This document shows positions 1 to 10,900 of a DNA stretch of 64,000 nt, piece after piece (position 1 is the stretch's first letter; the number at the start of each line of letters is the position of its first letter). The position numbers and the translations under genes were made by a program. Below the pieces are notes generated by a model. That model ran no database searches. It worked only from the letters and a program-made list of their open reading frames with translations, and was not told the DNA's origin. Origin of the DNA: Henricia sp. BOLD:AAB3569 (Eukaryota > Echinodermata > Asteroidea > Spinulosida > Echinasteridae); NCBI GenBank assembly GCA_037783545.1, contig JBBELK010000298.1:372001-436000 (forward strand), in the 5' to 3' direction.

Positions 1-29
1 AATTTCTCCACCGTTTTAATTAAACTTAC

Positions 30-182
30 CAAAGCCTCGTCTAAGCCTTCGATCGGAGTTTCTGTTGGCAAAGCTGCGACTGAGATCCTTGCAAGTAAAG
101 CTATGACAATAGACGTGAAGAACAGCCGTTCTTTTGATGAGATGCCAAATCGATTGTTCAACATCGCTGCGAAACAATCCAT
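30..182 (-). CDS. First coding exon of an unknown signal-peptide protein, truncated by the window edge
   Basis: An ATG at 182-180 has G at -3 and G at +4. It opens 51 codons that end in phase 0 at a good donor, G|GTAAGTTT, at 30/29. The peptide starts MDCFAAMLNNR and carries a hydrophobic stretch near residues 20-36 (LFFTSIVIALLARISVAA), followed by small residues and an acidic, proline-containing tail. This looks like an N-terminal signal peptide or signal anchor. A TATAAAG lies about 60 nt upstream, which fits a short 5' leader. The rest of the gene lies beyond position 1, so the family is unknown. The exon could be fortuitous, because it is supported only by the start context, the donor, the TATA spacing and the hydrophobic segment. 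Confidence 0.42.
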
Positions 183-241
183 TGCGAAACAGTTTCCCTG
201 TGATCCTTCAAAAGATCACACATAAATCGATTCTTCGGTTC

Positions 242-248
242 CTTTATA
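242..248 (-). promoter_or_regulatory. Candidate TATA box of the left-edge gene
   Basis: The minus strand reads CTATAAAGG here, about 60 nt upstream of the ATG at 182. A transcription start about 30 nt downstream would fall near 212-216. That leaves a roughly 30-nt leader which skips the out-of-frame ATG at 223-221. Confidence 0.35.
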
Positions 249-785
249 GATTTTTGTCAGGTGGAGTGTATGAAGTTCCGAGGAGGTGGTGGTCATTAAC
301 TGGTGGCTGGACGGTCACCCTGCCGTGTATTGGCGTGTTTCTTCGGCAACTTGCTCCTGACACGGCCGCTCAGGTATAACTGATCAGCTGCGAATACAAG
401 TGGTTTTGCCAAATTTGCCCGAGGCCAAATTCGTAAGCACACTTTGTTCGTCACACAACAAAAGACCCAACAGACCATGTCACATTCAAAAGGTCACGTG
501 ACTTGGCCTGGTAACAGTATTACTCTGTCAAAACGAAAGTTGGTGGTTTTTGGATATCGCATAATTTTTCCCCACACTTTGAAAATATGATTGTTCACGA
601 GGATATCTCTGCGTGGGTGATACAGATCGGATTATGATCATAATGGTATATTGTTGTGATGAGGTGGATACGGTGTGGTAGAATATAAAGGTGAACTTTA
701 TCTGGTGATGTTATAAGTAAGTTGACATGACCACGATGTCACGTGTGTAGATAGGTACAGGTGATAGTTGCTGAAACTTTCGATT

Positions 786-1050
786 TCGTACGTAATTGTT
801 ACGAATTAAGTAATCCGTAATTACGAATTAAGTAATCCGTAATTACGAATTAAGTAATCCGTAATTACGAAATAAGTAATCCGTAATTACGAAATAAGTA
901 ATCCGTAATTACGAATTAGTAATCCGTAATTACGAATAAATTACGAATTAGTAATCCGTAATTACTAATTAATATTTTGTAATTACTAATTAATATTTCG
1001 TAATTACGAATTATTTAATTCGAATTAGTAATTCGTAATTACGAATTAAT
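786..1050. repeat. AT-rich tandem repeat, 22-bp unit
   Basis: Repeated units of TAATTACGAATTAAGTAATC plus CG run with gradual decay to shorter forms based on CGTAATTACGAATTA. The core GTAATTAC is itself palindromic, so the array can form cruciforms. It is a simple satellite with no coding role. Confidence 0.85.
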
Positions 1051-1142
1051 AACATATACTTGCAGTGGCGCTAATGGTCCTTCGTAATACCGAGAAAAAA
1101 AGTCATATTTTTCAACAGGTTTGTTTTTATTGTACATTGGCC

Positions 1143-1350
1143 TACTCCCGATTTTAGTACAGGCTAGATTAGCTCCTGCGCGCCCATAGAGCTTCTGCAC
1201 CGGCGGCCATGACAGGGGGCAGGTTTTCTTATTTAAATGATGTAACAATAGAACCACAAAGCACCTACTCATGCATGACGCATGGTAACAATGTGACTGG
1301 CCCCTGTCATGGCCGCCGTGCAAAGGCTCTATAACAGGCAGTCGGGATTG
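1143..1350. repeat. Fold-back (MITE-like) element
   Basis: The arm around 1187-1220 (agagcttctgcaccggcggc, then catgacagggg) is mirrored by 1300-1333 (cccctgtcatggccgccgtg, then caaaggctct). Weaker pairing extends outward to cccgatt and aatcggg-like ends. No coding capacity is seen. Confidence 0.6.
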
Positions 1351-1853
1351 CATGATCTCCAGGGAGCTGAGATGGTTCAATCGAGTGATAACTGAACCCA
1401 GGGACCAGGGGTAATTTTGGGAAACTTTTGAGGTGCGTGGTGGCGGCAAACATTCGATCACTAGACTGATTTTAAGGTCCGGCAACCGCCAGTAGGGCCT
1501 ATACATGTTTGTCCGCCATATTGAAACAGGAGGAATTCCTCCTTTTTCCTAAGGTTCCCGAAGTTACCCGAATGCACGTCCGGACGTTATCGTTAATCGT
1601 CGGGTACGATTCATCAGTGTTTCGCCGCGTGTTTTTTTACGATGATTCAAAAGGTTTGAATTTGATTTTTGATGCTATAGTGGGCATGTGTAATATTTTA
1701 AGGTTAAAGGAACACACCTTCTTTGTTGGGCTATTTTGGGCTCGAAATAGACCCATACATTATTCTGAAGCGCATTCGAGAGTAAATTAGATATATCCTG
1801 AAAAGACGCCGTCAAATTTAGCCGTTTTTGAGTACTTTTGAAAAATCCAAGGT

Positions 1854-1898
1854 CACGTGACTTTTCGGAACCAAATTCTGGTTCCGAAAAGTCACGTG
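1854..1898. repeat. Perfect 20-bp hairpin with CACGTG ends
   Basis: Arms 1854-1873 and 1879-1898 are exact reverse complements around a 5-base loop, AATTC. Each outer end is CACGTG, an E-box palindrome. Confidence 0.8.
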
Positions 1899-3334
1899 GT
1901 CTTGTGAGTTAGTTGTATTTCCAGCCGTATAAAAGTTTGTTACTGCAGAACTGCACCAAATTCAACTCTGATTCCCCCCCCCCCCAATATTTATAAGTAA
2001 TTCACAAAAGAGAGACTATAGTACAGGTATGAAACAAAGTTAAACATAAGTATGAAAATTCGAACATAATTGTTTGTTTCGAGAGTCCGGAGAACGGGAG
2101 CGAGCGCGTGCTATACGGCAGGCTACCGTGGAGTGTAGAAATTTGCCCCGCGCAGTATACGGCAAATGGCCTGAGTGCACACACACACACACATGTACGT
2201 TCGTGAAGAAAAAACATGATGCCAACATGATGCCAACTCCTCAAAAGAAAACGGAAATTCCTATTCGGTCGTCCGGGCTGTCCAGTGAAATCGTGAGCAG
2301 GAGAAGAGCGAATCGTTTGTGACAAAGTCGTGAGGCTCTCGCGTAGTTGCAACGGCTGGTAAAGCGTATAACCCGTCTTTTGACCGTTTTCGTTATTTTT
2401 GCACTTCTTTAGTAAATTACGGGATATTTTGATGAAATTTTTTCGCAACGACCATCAAAAAAGTATTGTCAATGCTGCTACATCACTAAATCATGTAAAC
2501 AGTAGGCCGGTGTGTACCATATAGATAGTATTCGAACACGTGCGAATACGCCATTTTGTAAGTCAAATAATTGTGGAAGTGATGTGCGTGCGCGTTGCGT
2601 GTGTCTCTAGTGGGCGTAGCGCGGTTTAGTTCACCAATGGGAGCCTTCGTACAGAGCGTTACGCGTGCTATGGACACACGCGGCGCGCGCGCGCATTGCT
2701 TCCGCAGTGGCGCGGCGTTATTTGACACACGACATGACGTCATGAGAAAGCTATCAATATTAAATTAGTATTGGCCAAATATGGAATATACCCTTTTCAA
2801 ATTGTTATACACTCGTGCCGCGCTATGAATGCGCTCCTAAAAATAAATGCATGACGTAATGCTTAGTGCTATTTTAAACACCACAGTAGCCGGTCCTCAT
2901 ACTCAGTCGTTGTATGTGGAATATGTGGAGCGGGAACCAGTCTATCCTTGTCTGTTGCTTACGTCATGTTTGAAATAAAGTGCGCATGCTCAATATGATG
3001 CAAACAATAGAAAGGGGACAAAAGTCACCAATTGTGTCGTTTTCTGATTGTCAGATAAAAAAACATGCCCAAAGTACTAGGCCTACGTGTATAATGTACA
3101 TATCGTATCACGGTCACTGACTGATGAAAAGAACACATCAGATTGAATAGCAGTGTCCTTGGTTACGTGTGGCAGCACGTGCGTATTAATTTAGCCTACT
3201 ATAGAACCTCTCGAGCGAAAAATCTACTAATTACAGAATTATATGGGGGTACATGTAGTCATAAGGCTGTTACGCAATCGAGATCACCGCATTCATAGCG
3301 AGGCTATACGATTTAGTATAGCTAGCCAGTTAGA

Positions 3335-3610
3335 CTTTTGCATGTAACTTTCTCACTATGGACGGTGACCCGAATTCTTCACTTTCAAATGGAGGTGTAG
3401 TTTAGAAAGTCACATACTATGCTGATGTTGCTACGTGGTGCACGCCATTGCCTAGCAACCAACATTCTGGTTGCTTTATGCCATTCTCTCCTACGGTGAA
3501 CACGGTATTGATTCTGTACTTCACACCTGCCGCGGGCACCCGGTCACATTACATAGCAACAAACATTTAGTGTGGTCATCTGTATACTAAGTGTGCATGT
3601 GAAGGGAAGT
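3335..3610 (+). repeat. Dispersed repeat, copy 1 (second copy at 41915-42165)
   Basis: The segment shares long near-identical blocks with 41915-42165, such as ttgctacgtggtgcac, gattctgtacttcacacctg and catagcaacaaa. No terminal structure is clear. Confidence 0.65.
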
Positions 3611-4581
3611 ACGTATAAGACGATATTCAAGTGAAAACACTTTAACCCAAGTTACATGTTAGTAGGCCACACGCTCGATTTACAATTATTAAGTGGTTAA
3701 ATTAATTTACAATAAAACTGGTAAATAACTAGTTTCCGTACTCATTATGATTTATTGTTATATACAGTTGTTTGTTTTTGACAAACGGAAATTTTTAAAT
3801 ACATTAATAAATAATTATGCGAAATATTAATAAATAATTTAATTATGAGTTGTGTTTGATCGGTATTTGCTCACAATGGACCTGTTATTAAAGTATGCAA
3901 ATATTAAAACTTATCCCCAGGAAAATCTGCTGTCATCATAATTTAAATTAAAAACGCAAAAGTTAGTATAATTATTATGTATTATGCAGGCAATAAGAAT
4001 GATGAGGCCCAAACAACATTTGTGAATGGCAAAGGCATAATTTTGTCAATAAGGCTGGGTTTGAATCTCATCCATGTTCCAAATATAAAAACAATTGACA
4101 AAACGCAGATAGTTATGTGCAGCATGTGTCCCAAGGCATGCACAATCATGTTGAATGCAATGCACGTGCAACACGAGTACATGGATGCATTAAAATGAAA
4201 GACACAATCACGAGATGCCATGCACTCCCATCATGCCACATTTAACGGAAGGTGAGAGAGAACGAGCTTTGAGATTGGTGCTGGCAGGAACATCACACAG
4301 CGAGGTTGCGAGAACATTTTAATATCCGTGTGATATTATTGCATTCCAAACTCGTTTTGCGTTTTTTTAAAAGTGTGCCGGTATATAATACTATTGCACA
4401 TTCCGCCAATAATGAATTCAACCACTAAACAATAAAGAATACTTGTGTAAATATTAAACGACACTGTATATTCTATACATATCAAATCAAATTGTATAAT
4501 ATACCCTATTATTTACGTTTATGTAGTAAATACTTTTAGCCTTAGCAGCAATACACAACTTGAGTAAAATGCATCTAAACT

Positions 4582-4587
4582 TTTAAT
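4582..4587 (-). terminator. Candidate polyadenylation signal (ATTAAA) for the transporter
   Basis: ATTAAA occurs on the minus strand about 275 nt after the transporter stop codon. It is a variant hexamer in AT-rich DNA, and a canonical AATAAA further on near 3751-3756 is an alternative. Confidence 0.22.
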
Positions 4588-4859
4588 AAAACGTTTGTTT
4601 AGCTTTGCCAAGCATCTTTCTTGTCGTTGGTGGCAGTATACCGTTTTAGTCTCAAATTACTATATCTTGTCGGGTTAATTTCAGGTAAAACAAACGGCAT
4701 CAAATCATTCTAACACGAGAACGACTGCAAAATTAGCCAAATTCCCGAGCCTCATCCGTGAATATTAAACGTTTGCGTTCTCGTCCAGCCGGCCCTTAAC
4801 TACAAGCAGTTCTTCCTCCAATTCATTCTGCTGATGGTTATCGCCCTCTAGCGTCGACT

Positions 4860-4940
4860 TTACACATACGCCGCACCACACTTCGTGGTGCTCTGGGTGA
4901 TAATCCGTTCTTCTTGGGGATAGAAACTCACCTTTAGTCG
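4860..4940 (-). CDS. SLC6A4: Transporter exon 11: C-terminal tail and stop
   Basis: The acceptor TTGTTATTTTTCGTTTTAG is excellent. Phase 0 gives 26 residues, [20 protein letters not shown] and so on, ending AAYV. The ERII block after PGSF resembles the PGTF-ERII tail of vertebrate SERT. A longer frame through the same DNA also exists but does not match the incoming phase. Confidence 0.8.
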   Translation of the reverse strand, partial: RLKVSFYPQEERIITQSTTKCGAAYV

Positions 4941-7900
4941 CTAAAACGAAAAATAACAAAACGAATCGTCAAAATAGACACCGACGTTACACCGTAAAGG
5001 TCCTTTTTAAGCGAACTTACGTAGGCCTATTAGTTTTGGCAAAGATTGAACCTTTTTTTCATGTACAAAATAGACACCGACGTTACACCGTAAAGGTCCT
5101 TTTTAAGCGAACTTACGTAGGCCTATTAGTTTTGGCAAAGACTGAAAATGTTCCATGTACAAAATAGTATAAAAACATCGAACAAATGCCTTATTTTTTG
5201 TTGGTTTCAATATTTGGTTTCCCCTACCTGAAGGAAAGACCCGGGTGTTGTAAGCAGTTTATACACCGCGTAGCTGGGTACACACGTGATGGACGAAGCA
5301 AGGAGAAGCCAGCCTACACACTCGGCCCAGACTGGGTAGGATGGGATGGGCTCGTAATGCACAAGGGCAAAAATCACGATAAACTGAATAAAACAATAGA
5401 CAAAAGAGTAAATAAGAGGTGTGGAGGCAGCCGAGGATGGGGTTCAGTATCTGACGCATCGAGGTTTGGAGTTTTTACCTTTTGCGCGAGGATAACGTTT
5501 AATACACGATGTGGCTATATGGGCGCCGCCATTTTGTTTTAACGCTAATGGTGAGGCAAAATGGCATAGTGATGACTTTGCACCCATAGCGTTCAGCCAA
5601 AATGGCGCCTTCCATATTGACATAGGCCTAGTCCTTATAAGAGATTGTTTCAGATCTAACTTACGAATTTTGATATAAAATATTTTCAAAAATAAAAATA
5701 CTATAAATGACCAGAAAACAGCCCGAGTGTTAACGTGACATTTGAACACAATTTCACGCCTATTAAATTAAATTGTATAAGCTTATCAGTGTCGTTTTTT
5801 GAGCATATATAATATATGTTAATATCTGTAATGTTCCTTTGTTACGTTCTGGGGTGGACTGCAATGAAATTAAGATGTCTTAACTAAGACATCCGCTCGA
5901 ACTCGACCAAAATGACTTAAGACGGTTACACCGCAATCCGACCCTGGTTTATTTTGAAGGTGGCATAGTTCAAAAAGTGATGTCTCAAATGTACTTAAAC
6001 TTACCAAAATGGCAGCAGGGCTCAGGAACTTCCAGCATATCATCCAGAAGGCGCCTGGTTTGTGTCCTGTCATGGCTTTGATGTCATTAGCCATGGTATT
6101 GACCCCATAGCACCACGACACGGCCACTGCTTCTAAGGCGACAATGGCCAGGACAGTCACGGACACAGCGTAGGTGTCATATAGCTGTATCACGTATTGG
6201 CCACCCTGGTGACAAATTACATGATTGGAAAACTTTTAAAAACGGGAACATAACTAAAGAATAATGTTGATAAACTGCCTTGTAAACATTTCAGCCACAC
6301 AGATACAGTAATACTTCAGAAAACCTTGAAAATTCATGCATTTTTTTGTGTTGAATGAATGTTAAACTTAAAGGCACAGTCTCGTCAGCAATGCGCGCCC
6401 GCCAAATGTGTGCCACGCAATACGCAGCTCCATATTAAAGGCATGGAGCTGCGTGTTTCGAGCACGAATTTGGCGGGCGCGCATTGCTGACGAGCCTGTG
6501 CCTTTAATCGTTTGCAAACAACTTAAAAACCACCTTCAGTTGGCACTTTCTCTCCCACAAAAATACAATTTTACGCGGGAAAAACGTGGTGTTTGTTACC
6601 ACTGCTATCAACACCTGCAGTCGGATTTTTTGTCAACTCGTGAAGTAAAATGTCGGGTAACTGGGTAATTCCCAAAATTAGGGGTCCAAAATGTTTGGTG
6701 TCCCAGTTACGTACGACACTCTCTGCTTAAAAAAATCACAACTTATGACCACAAATTCTCAGTAATGGACTGTGGCCTGTGATTATAGGGGGCAGCATCA
6801 TTTTCTTCAATATTTTGTTTTCTGATTCCTGAAAAATATTCAAAACAAAAGACCATAAAGGCTTATAATTTGTTCCATGGTATTGAATAGGAGTTTGGTG
6901 TCCCGGGTTACCTACGCCAATGAAATGAGTTTGCATTAACCTTGGTGCCATATACACAAACATTACATTTGAGTGGCATTGTTTCAATCATTAAAAACAC
7001 TTGGAAATCTTAAAAAGCATGTCACATTTTTGGACCCCTAATTTTGGGAATTACCCAACTGCAAATCTTGTACTTGGGGCTTTAAACAAGAAACATCAAA
7101 AAGAAAATAATCAGGTTAATTTTTCTATCCATAAGGGTGGATTCACAGTTTTCACACTGAGCCTTTTGGTGCCCAAATGCTACGCGCGTCGCTTAGAAAA
7201 AAAAGCGCTGTGGAGGGAATTCGGGGTGAAACGACGCGCTGAAAACCAGAGAATCAACTTGGGTGGAAAGTGTTTTTGTGATTCTGTGATTTTCAGCGCG
7301 TTGTTTTTTTTCTTCTCACAAACAAATGAAAACGAAAATCTGAAATCTTTTGACTTACATACGAAACAGTGGAGAGACTACCGAGAAAACAGCAGCATAT
7401 CAAGACTCCAACAAAGAGGGCACGCTTCTTGCCGATCGTGTGCGGCCATTTGTCGCAGAATGCGGTGATGATCGACTCTAGACCACCAAACTGAAATGAA
7501 AATCAATCAAATTAACAGATCGATTATCAGTTATACGACCAAGATGTTCTAAGCAACTCTTACAAAATAATTTAATAATGGCATTTTAAAGCTCTTTAAG
7601 GCCGAAAATGGCTTGGTTCGGCCATGTTCGGATGACTATATTTCTCCTCGGAATAGCATTAAGAAGACTTATTTCGGCCTGGATGCAGCTCATTTTGGCT
7701 TAGCTTGATACACGCATCGATTCGACCCGGCTCAGTTCGGCTCAGGCTCAGTTCGGCTCGGCTCAGCTCAGCTTGATTTGGATCGGATCGGCCAGGTTCG
7801 GCTCCGTTCGGCAAGGTTCGGCAAGGTTCGCCTGTTCGGTTTGTACATACCGTGCTGTCGAGTCCTAACGAGATGATCATGAGGAAGAAGATGAACGAGA

Positions 7901-10900
7901 GGACTCCAGGCGCAGGGAGTGTCGACAGAGCCTCGGCGTAAGCCACGAACACCATCCCGTAACCTTCAGACAGAAGCAAGAAATACATTTAAAAAAATAA
8001 ATTTTAATCAATCAATAGACACAAAACAAACCTCACTCAAATGAAAAATAAAAGTGCTTCTAACTGTCAAATGTGATAATTCAGCCCAATATGGCCATTT
8101 TTGTACGAGAAAACACGATTCAAAATGAATTTATAAAAATGCATGTGCCCTCGTATGAACGAAACTAGGCCCCCGACTACTGTGGTATTACGACTCCGTT
8201 TCCCGTGCAGTATAGGACAGTGGCTTCGCACAATTTCGTGAAGGCATGCTGAACACAGTTTGTGACTTTCTCAAAACGTATATAGATGAAGTATTGAGCT
8301 AACTTATGCACGGTTTGCTTTTTAACCAATATAAGGGAGCTTTCGATACGGGACGGTAGAGCCAACAGGACGGAGAGTTAACCCATTGTGACGGTCCTCA
8401 AACACAATAGCGAGCTTGCGATTTCAAGACGAATAAAGATCTGCGTATGCGCAAAACCGAACATCTCTCCGTCTTGTTTATTTTTTGAACGGTTCTTTGC
8501 TGAAATATCGTCCGGTCTGTAAACAGGACGAAGCCATATACATCTGCACTGTCACGCGTTGCGTTCCACACAAACTGAGACAGCTTACAAGTCAGTACCA
8601 GAGCTTGCGTGGAGGAACTTCACGGTCGGTTAACTCTTCATTGTGTTTGAGGACCGTCACAATGGGTTAACTCTCCGTCCTGTAGGCTCTACCGTCCCGT
8701 ATCGAAAGCTCCCTAATATGTCGCCCTGGTACGGTATATCGTCCTGGTACGGTATATCGTCTCTATTGTTAATTAGGGAGTTGTTTTGCCCTTACTCGAC
8801 GTAATTATTAACACTGTGATAATTTCTTACCCTCTGTGGCCACTTTGTCCACCGTCGTGTTCTGATTCTGCGCCATGTAGCCAAGGACTGAGAAGATCGC
8901 AAATCCTGATGCGAAACTGGTTAAACAGTTAATCAGGCTGATCACAATGGCGTCTCTGGGAGTCAAAATATAGTGGTCACAGATTATATCCCCTTCAGTC
9001 CCAGAAATTTGAACAGAAAAAGAAGTCCCTTTCAACAAAATGTACACACATATGATCGAAGGGATATACCCATAACGATATGTTACAGAGGGACTTCCCC
9101 TACGCCTCACCACACATTACCGCACCCGAACCCCCGCTCATGCCTCCCCCGAAATCCTGAAAAACAATTTTAAAGCAATTTTTCATCGTAAATGTTTCGA
9201 TAATAAGTTGGTTTTGATCATACACCCTCAATCACACATAAAGATATCGTCGTTTGTAACAGTTTTCCAATCAACTCTTTGTTTTGGGTGGTGGCTGCGG
9301 CAAAACTCGGCGTAAGGGTATAGAAACAGCAGATTTAAAGCCAAAATTTACATAAAATATATAATTTACCTGGAGCAGTTATTATGGAATTTATTGTAGC
9401 TGGAGAAAGCCAGCATGACGCCAAACCCGGGACCAAGGGAGAAGAACACTTGAACGGCTGCGTCCATCCAGACCTTGACATAAAATATCACATTGGCAAT
9501 AATATTGATTGATACATTAATAATAATTGATCGATATCCGATAAATGTTACTACGTGTCAGATAAAATGTCTTATCAATGCCTGACCTATTTTAATCAAT
9601 ATCGATATAAACCAATATATAGAATGTGTGATCAATATCTGATCAATATCTGATCCGATGATATCTAAATAATATCCGATCTGATCGATATCTGATCAAA
9701 ATTGAATCAATTATGAAATATATTTGAAGGTCTACCTAACACCGTTAAACATAAAACCTCAATTCGTAAATTGCAACAAATAAATAAAAAACAAATTCCA
9801 TATAATGGAGTATATGATAATCTTCTCTAATATTTTTCAAGTAATATAAATCTTACCCCAGGTACCATGAGTAGTTCCCACTGGGGTTTCAAATAGTAGA
9901 CGATGCCGTAGACAGCGCCGTCTAGCGTCACCCCACGCACCAACAGAACGAGTAGGCAGACGTAGGGTAAAGTAGCCGTTACCCACACCACTTTACCGGA
10001 CGCTTTAATGCCACGCCACAGGCTGAGGAACACTACCATGTACACTACTAGAATGCACATGGCGAGGTCCCATTTCACTCCTCCTAAATTGCCTATGCTT
10101 CGTTCGTCTGTCAGACCCAAAACTTTGCGTCTGTGGGAAGAGAGGGGCGGAGCATATTAAACAAGAGAGGGGTGAAATTCTGACCTTCCTCCTCAAAACC
10201 GTGGTATATATGTTGCCCCAGTAAAGGCCCGTCTACACGAGCCAACATTTATCGGTCAACAATTAAGGACCAACATGAAGTTACATGGATGTGGTCGTTC
10301 ACACGACCCAACATGATCCAAAATATCTGGACTCTGGTTGGCTGCTTCTACCACGTGACAGGCGTTTGACTATGCTATTAGTCTGTTTTATCCAACAAGC
10401 TCCAGCAAAGTTTGGCGATAGCTACATGGCCCAACTTGTCGTATGATGTTGGACGTTGTCTGGAGTGGCGTCCACACCATCCAGTTTTCAGTTGGTCCCT
10501 GACAAATTTTGGTCCTTGTTTGGCTCATTTTCAGATTTTTGTCTGACAGACAATTATTTGATGTTTGACTTCGTCCACACCATGAGACAAGTCTGATGAT
10601 GTTTGATGATTTTGTTAAATCATGAGCAAGTTCGGGCGGGCAACTAGGCCTATAGTTAACTAGACTAATCATCGTCGATCTAGATGCCACTCGAACGCTG
10701 CGTGGTTTGACTAGCTAGTCTGACTAGAGGAACCAAGCCCCGGGTATAGGTTAGTCTAGTTAACTATAGTCGCCCGCCCGAACTTGCTCCAAGTGGCCAC
10801 TCAAAGGTCACGTGTTATTAAACTGTCCATTGATTGGCTGTTGTCTGTCCAACATTTAGCTGCATGTCCAATCTGTTGGCAGACAAGATTGATCATGTCT

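Larger units (their letters stand above)
183..4859. other. Intergenic region between the left-edge gene and the transporter
   Basis: No coding exon is recognisable here. The stretch holds an AT-rich tandem array (786-1050), two fold-back elements (1143-1350 and 1854-1898), a short (CA)n tract near 2178-2195, a copy of a dispersed repeat (3335-3610) and, beyond the transporter stop, possible polyadenylation signals. The segments 2200-3330 and 3620-4560 show nothing further that I can name. Confidence 0.6.

Noticed and set aside
1039..1506. 155-codon minus-strand open frame
   Set aside because: It spans the fold-back element at 1143-1350, has no start or splice support and no recognisable domain.
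4765..4959. Longer reading of the last transporter exon ending in an acidic tail (ELEEELLVVKG)
   Set aside because: It needs a phase that does not match the donor of exon 10. Phase 0 gives the SERT-like ERII tail and 630 residues in total.
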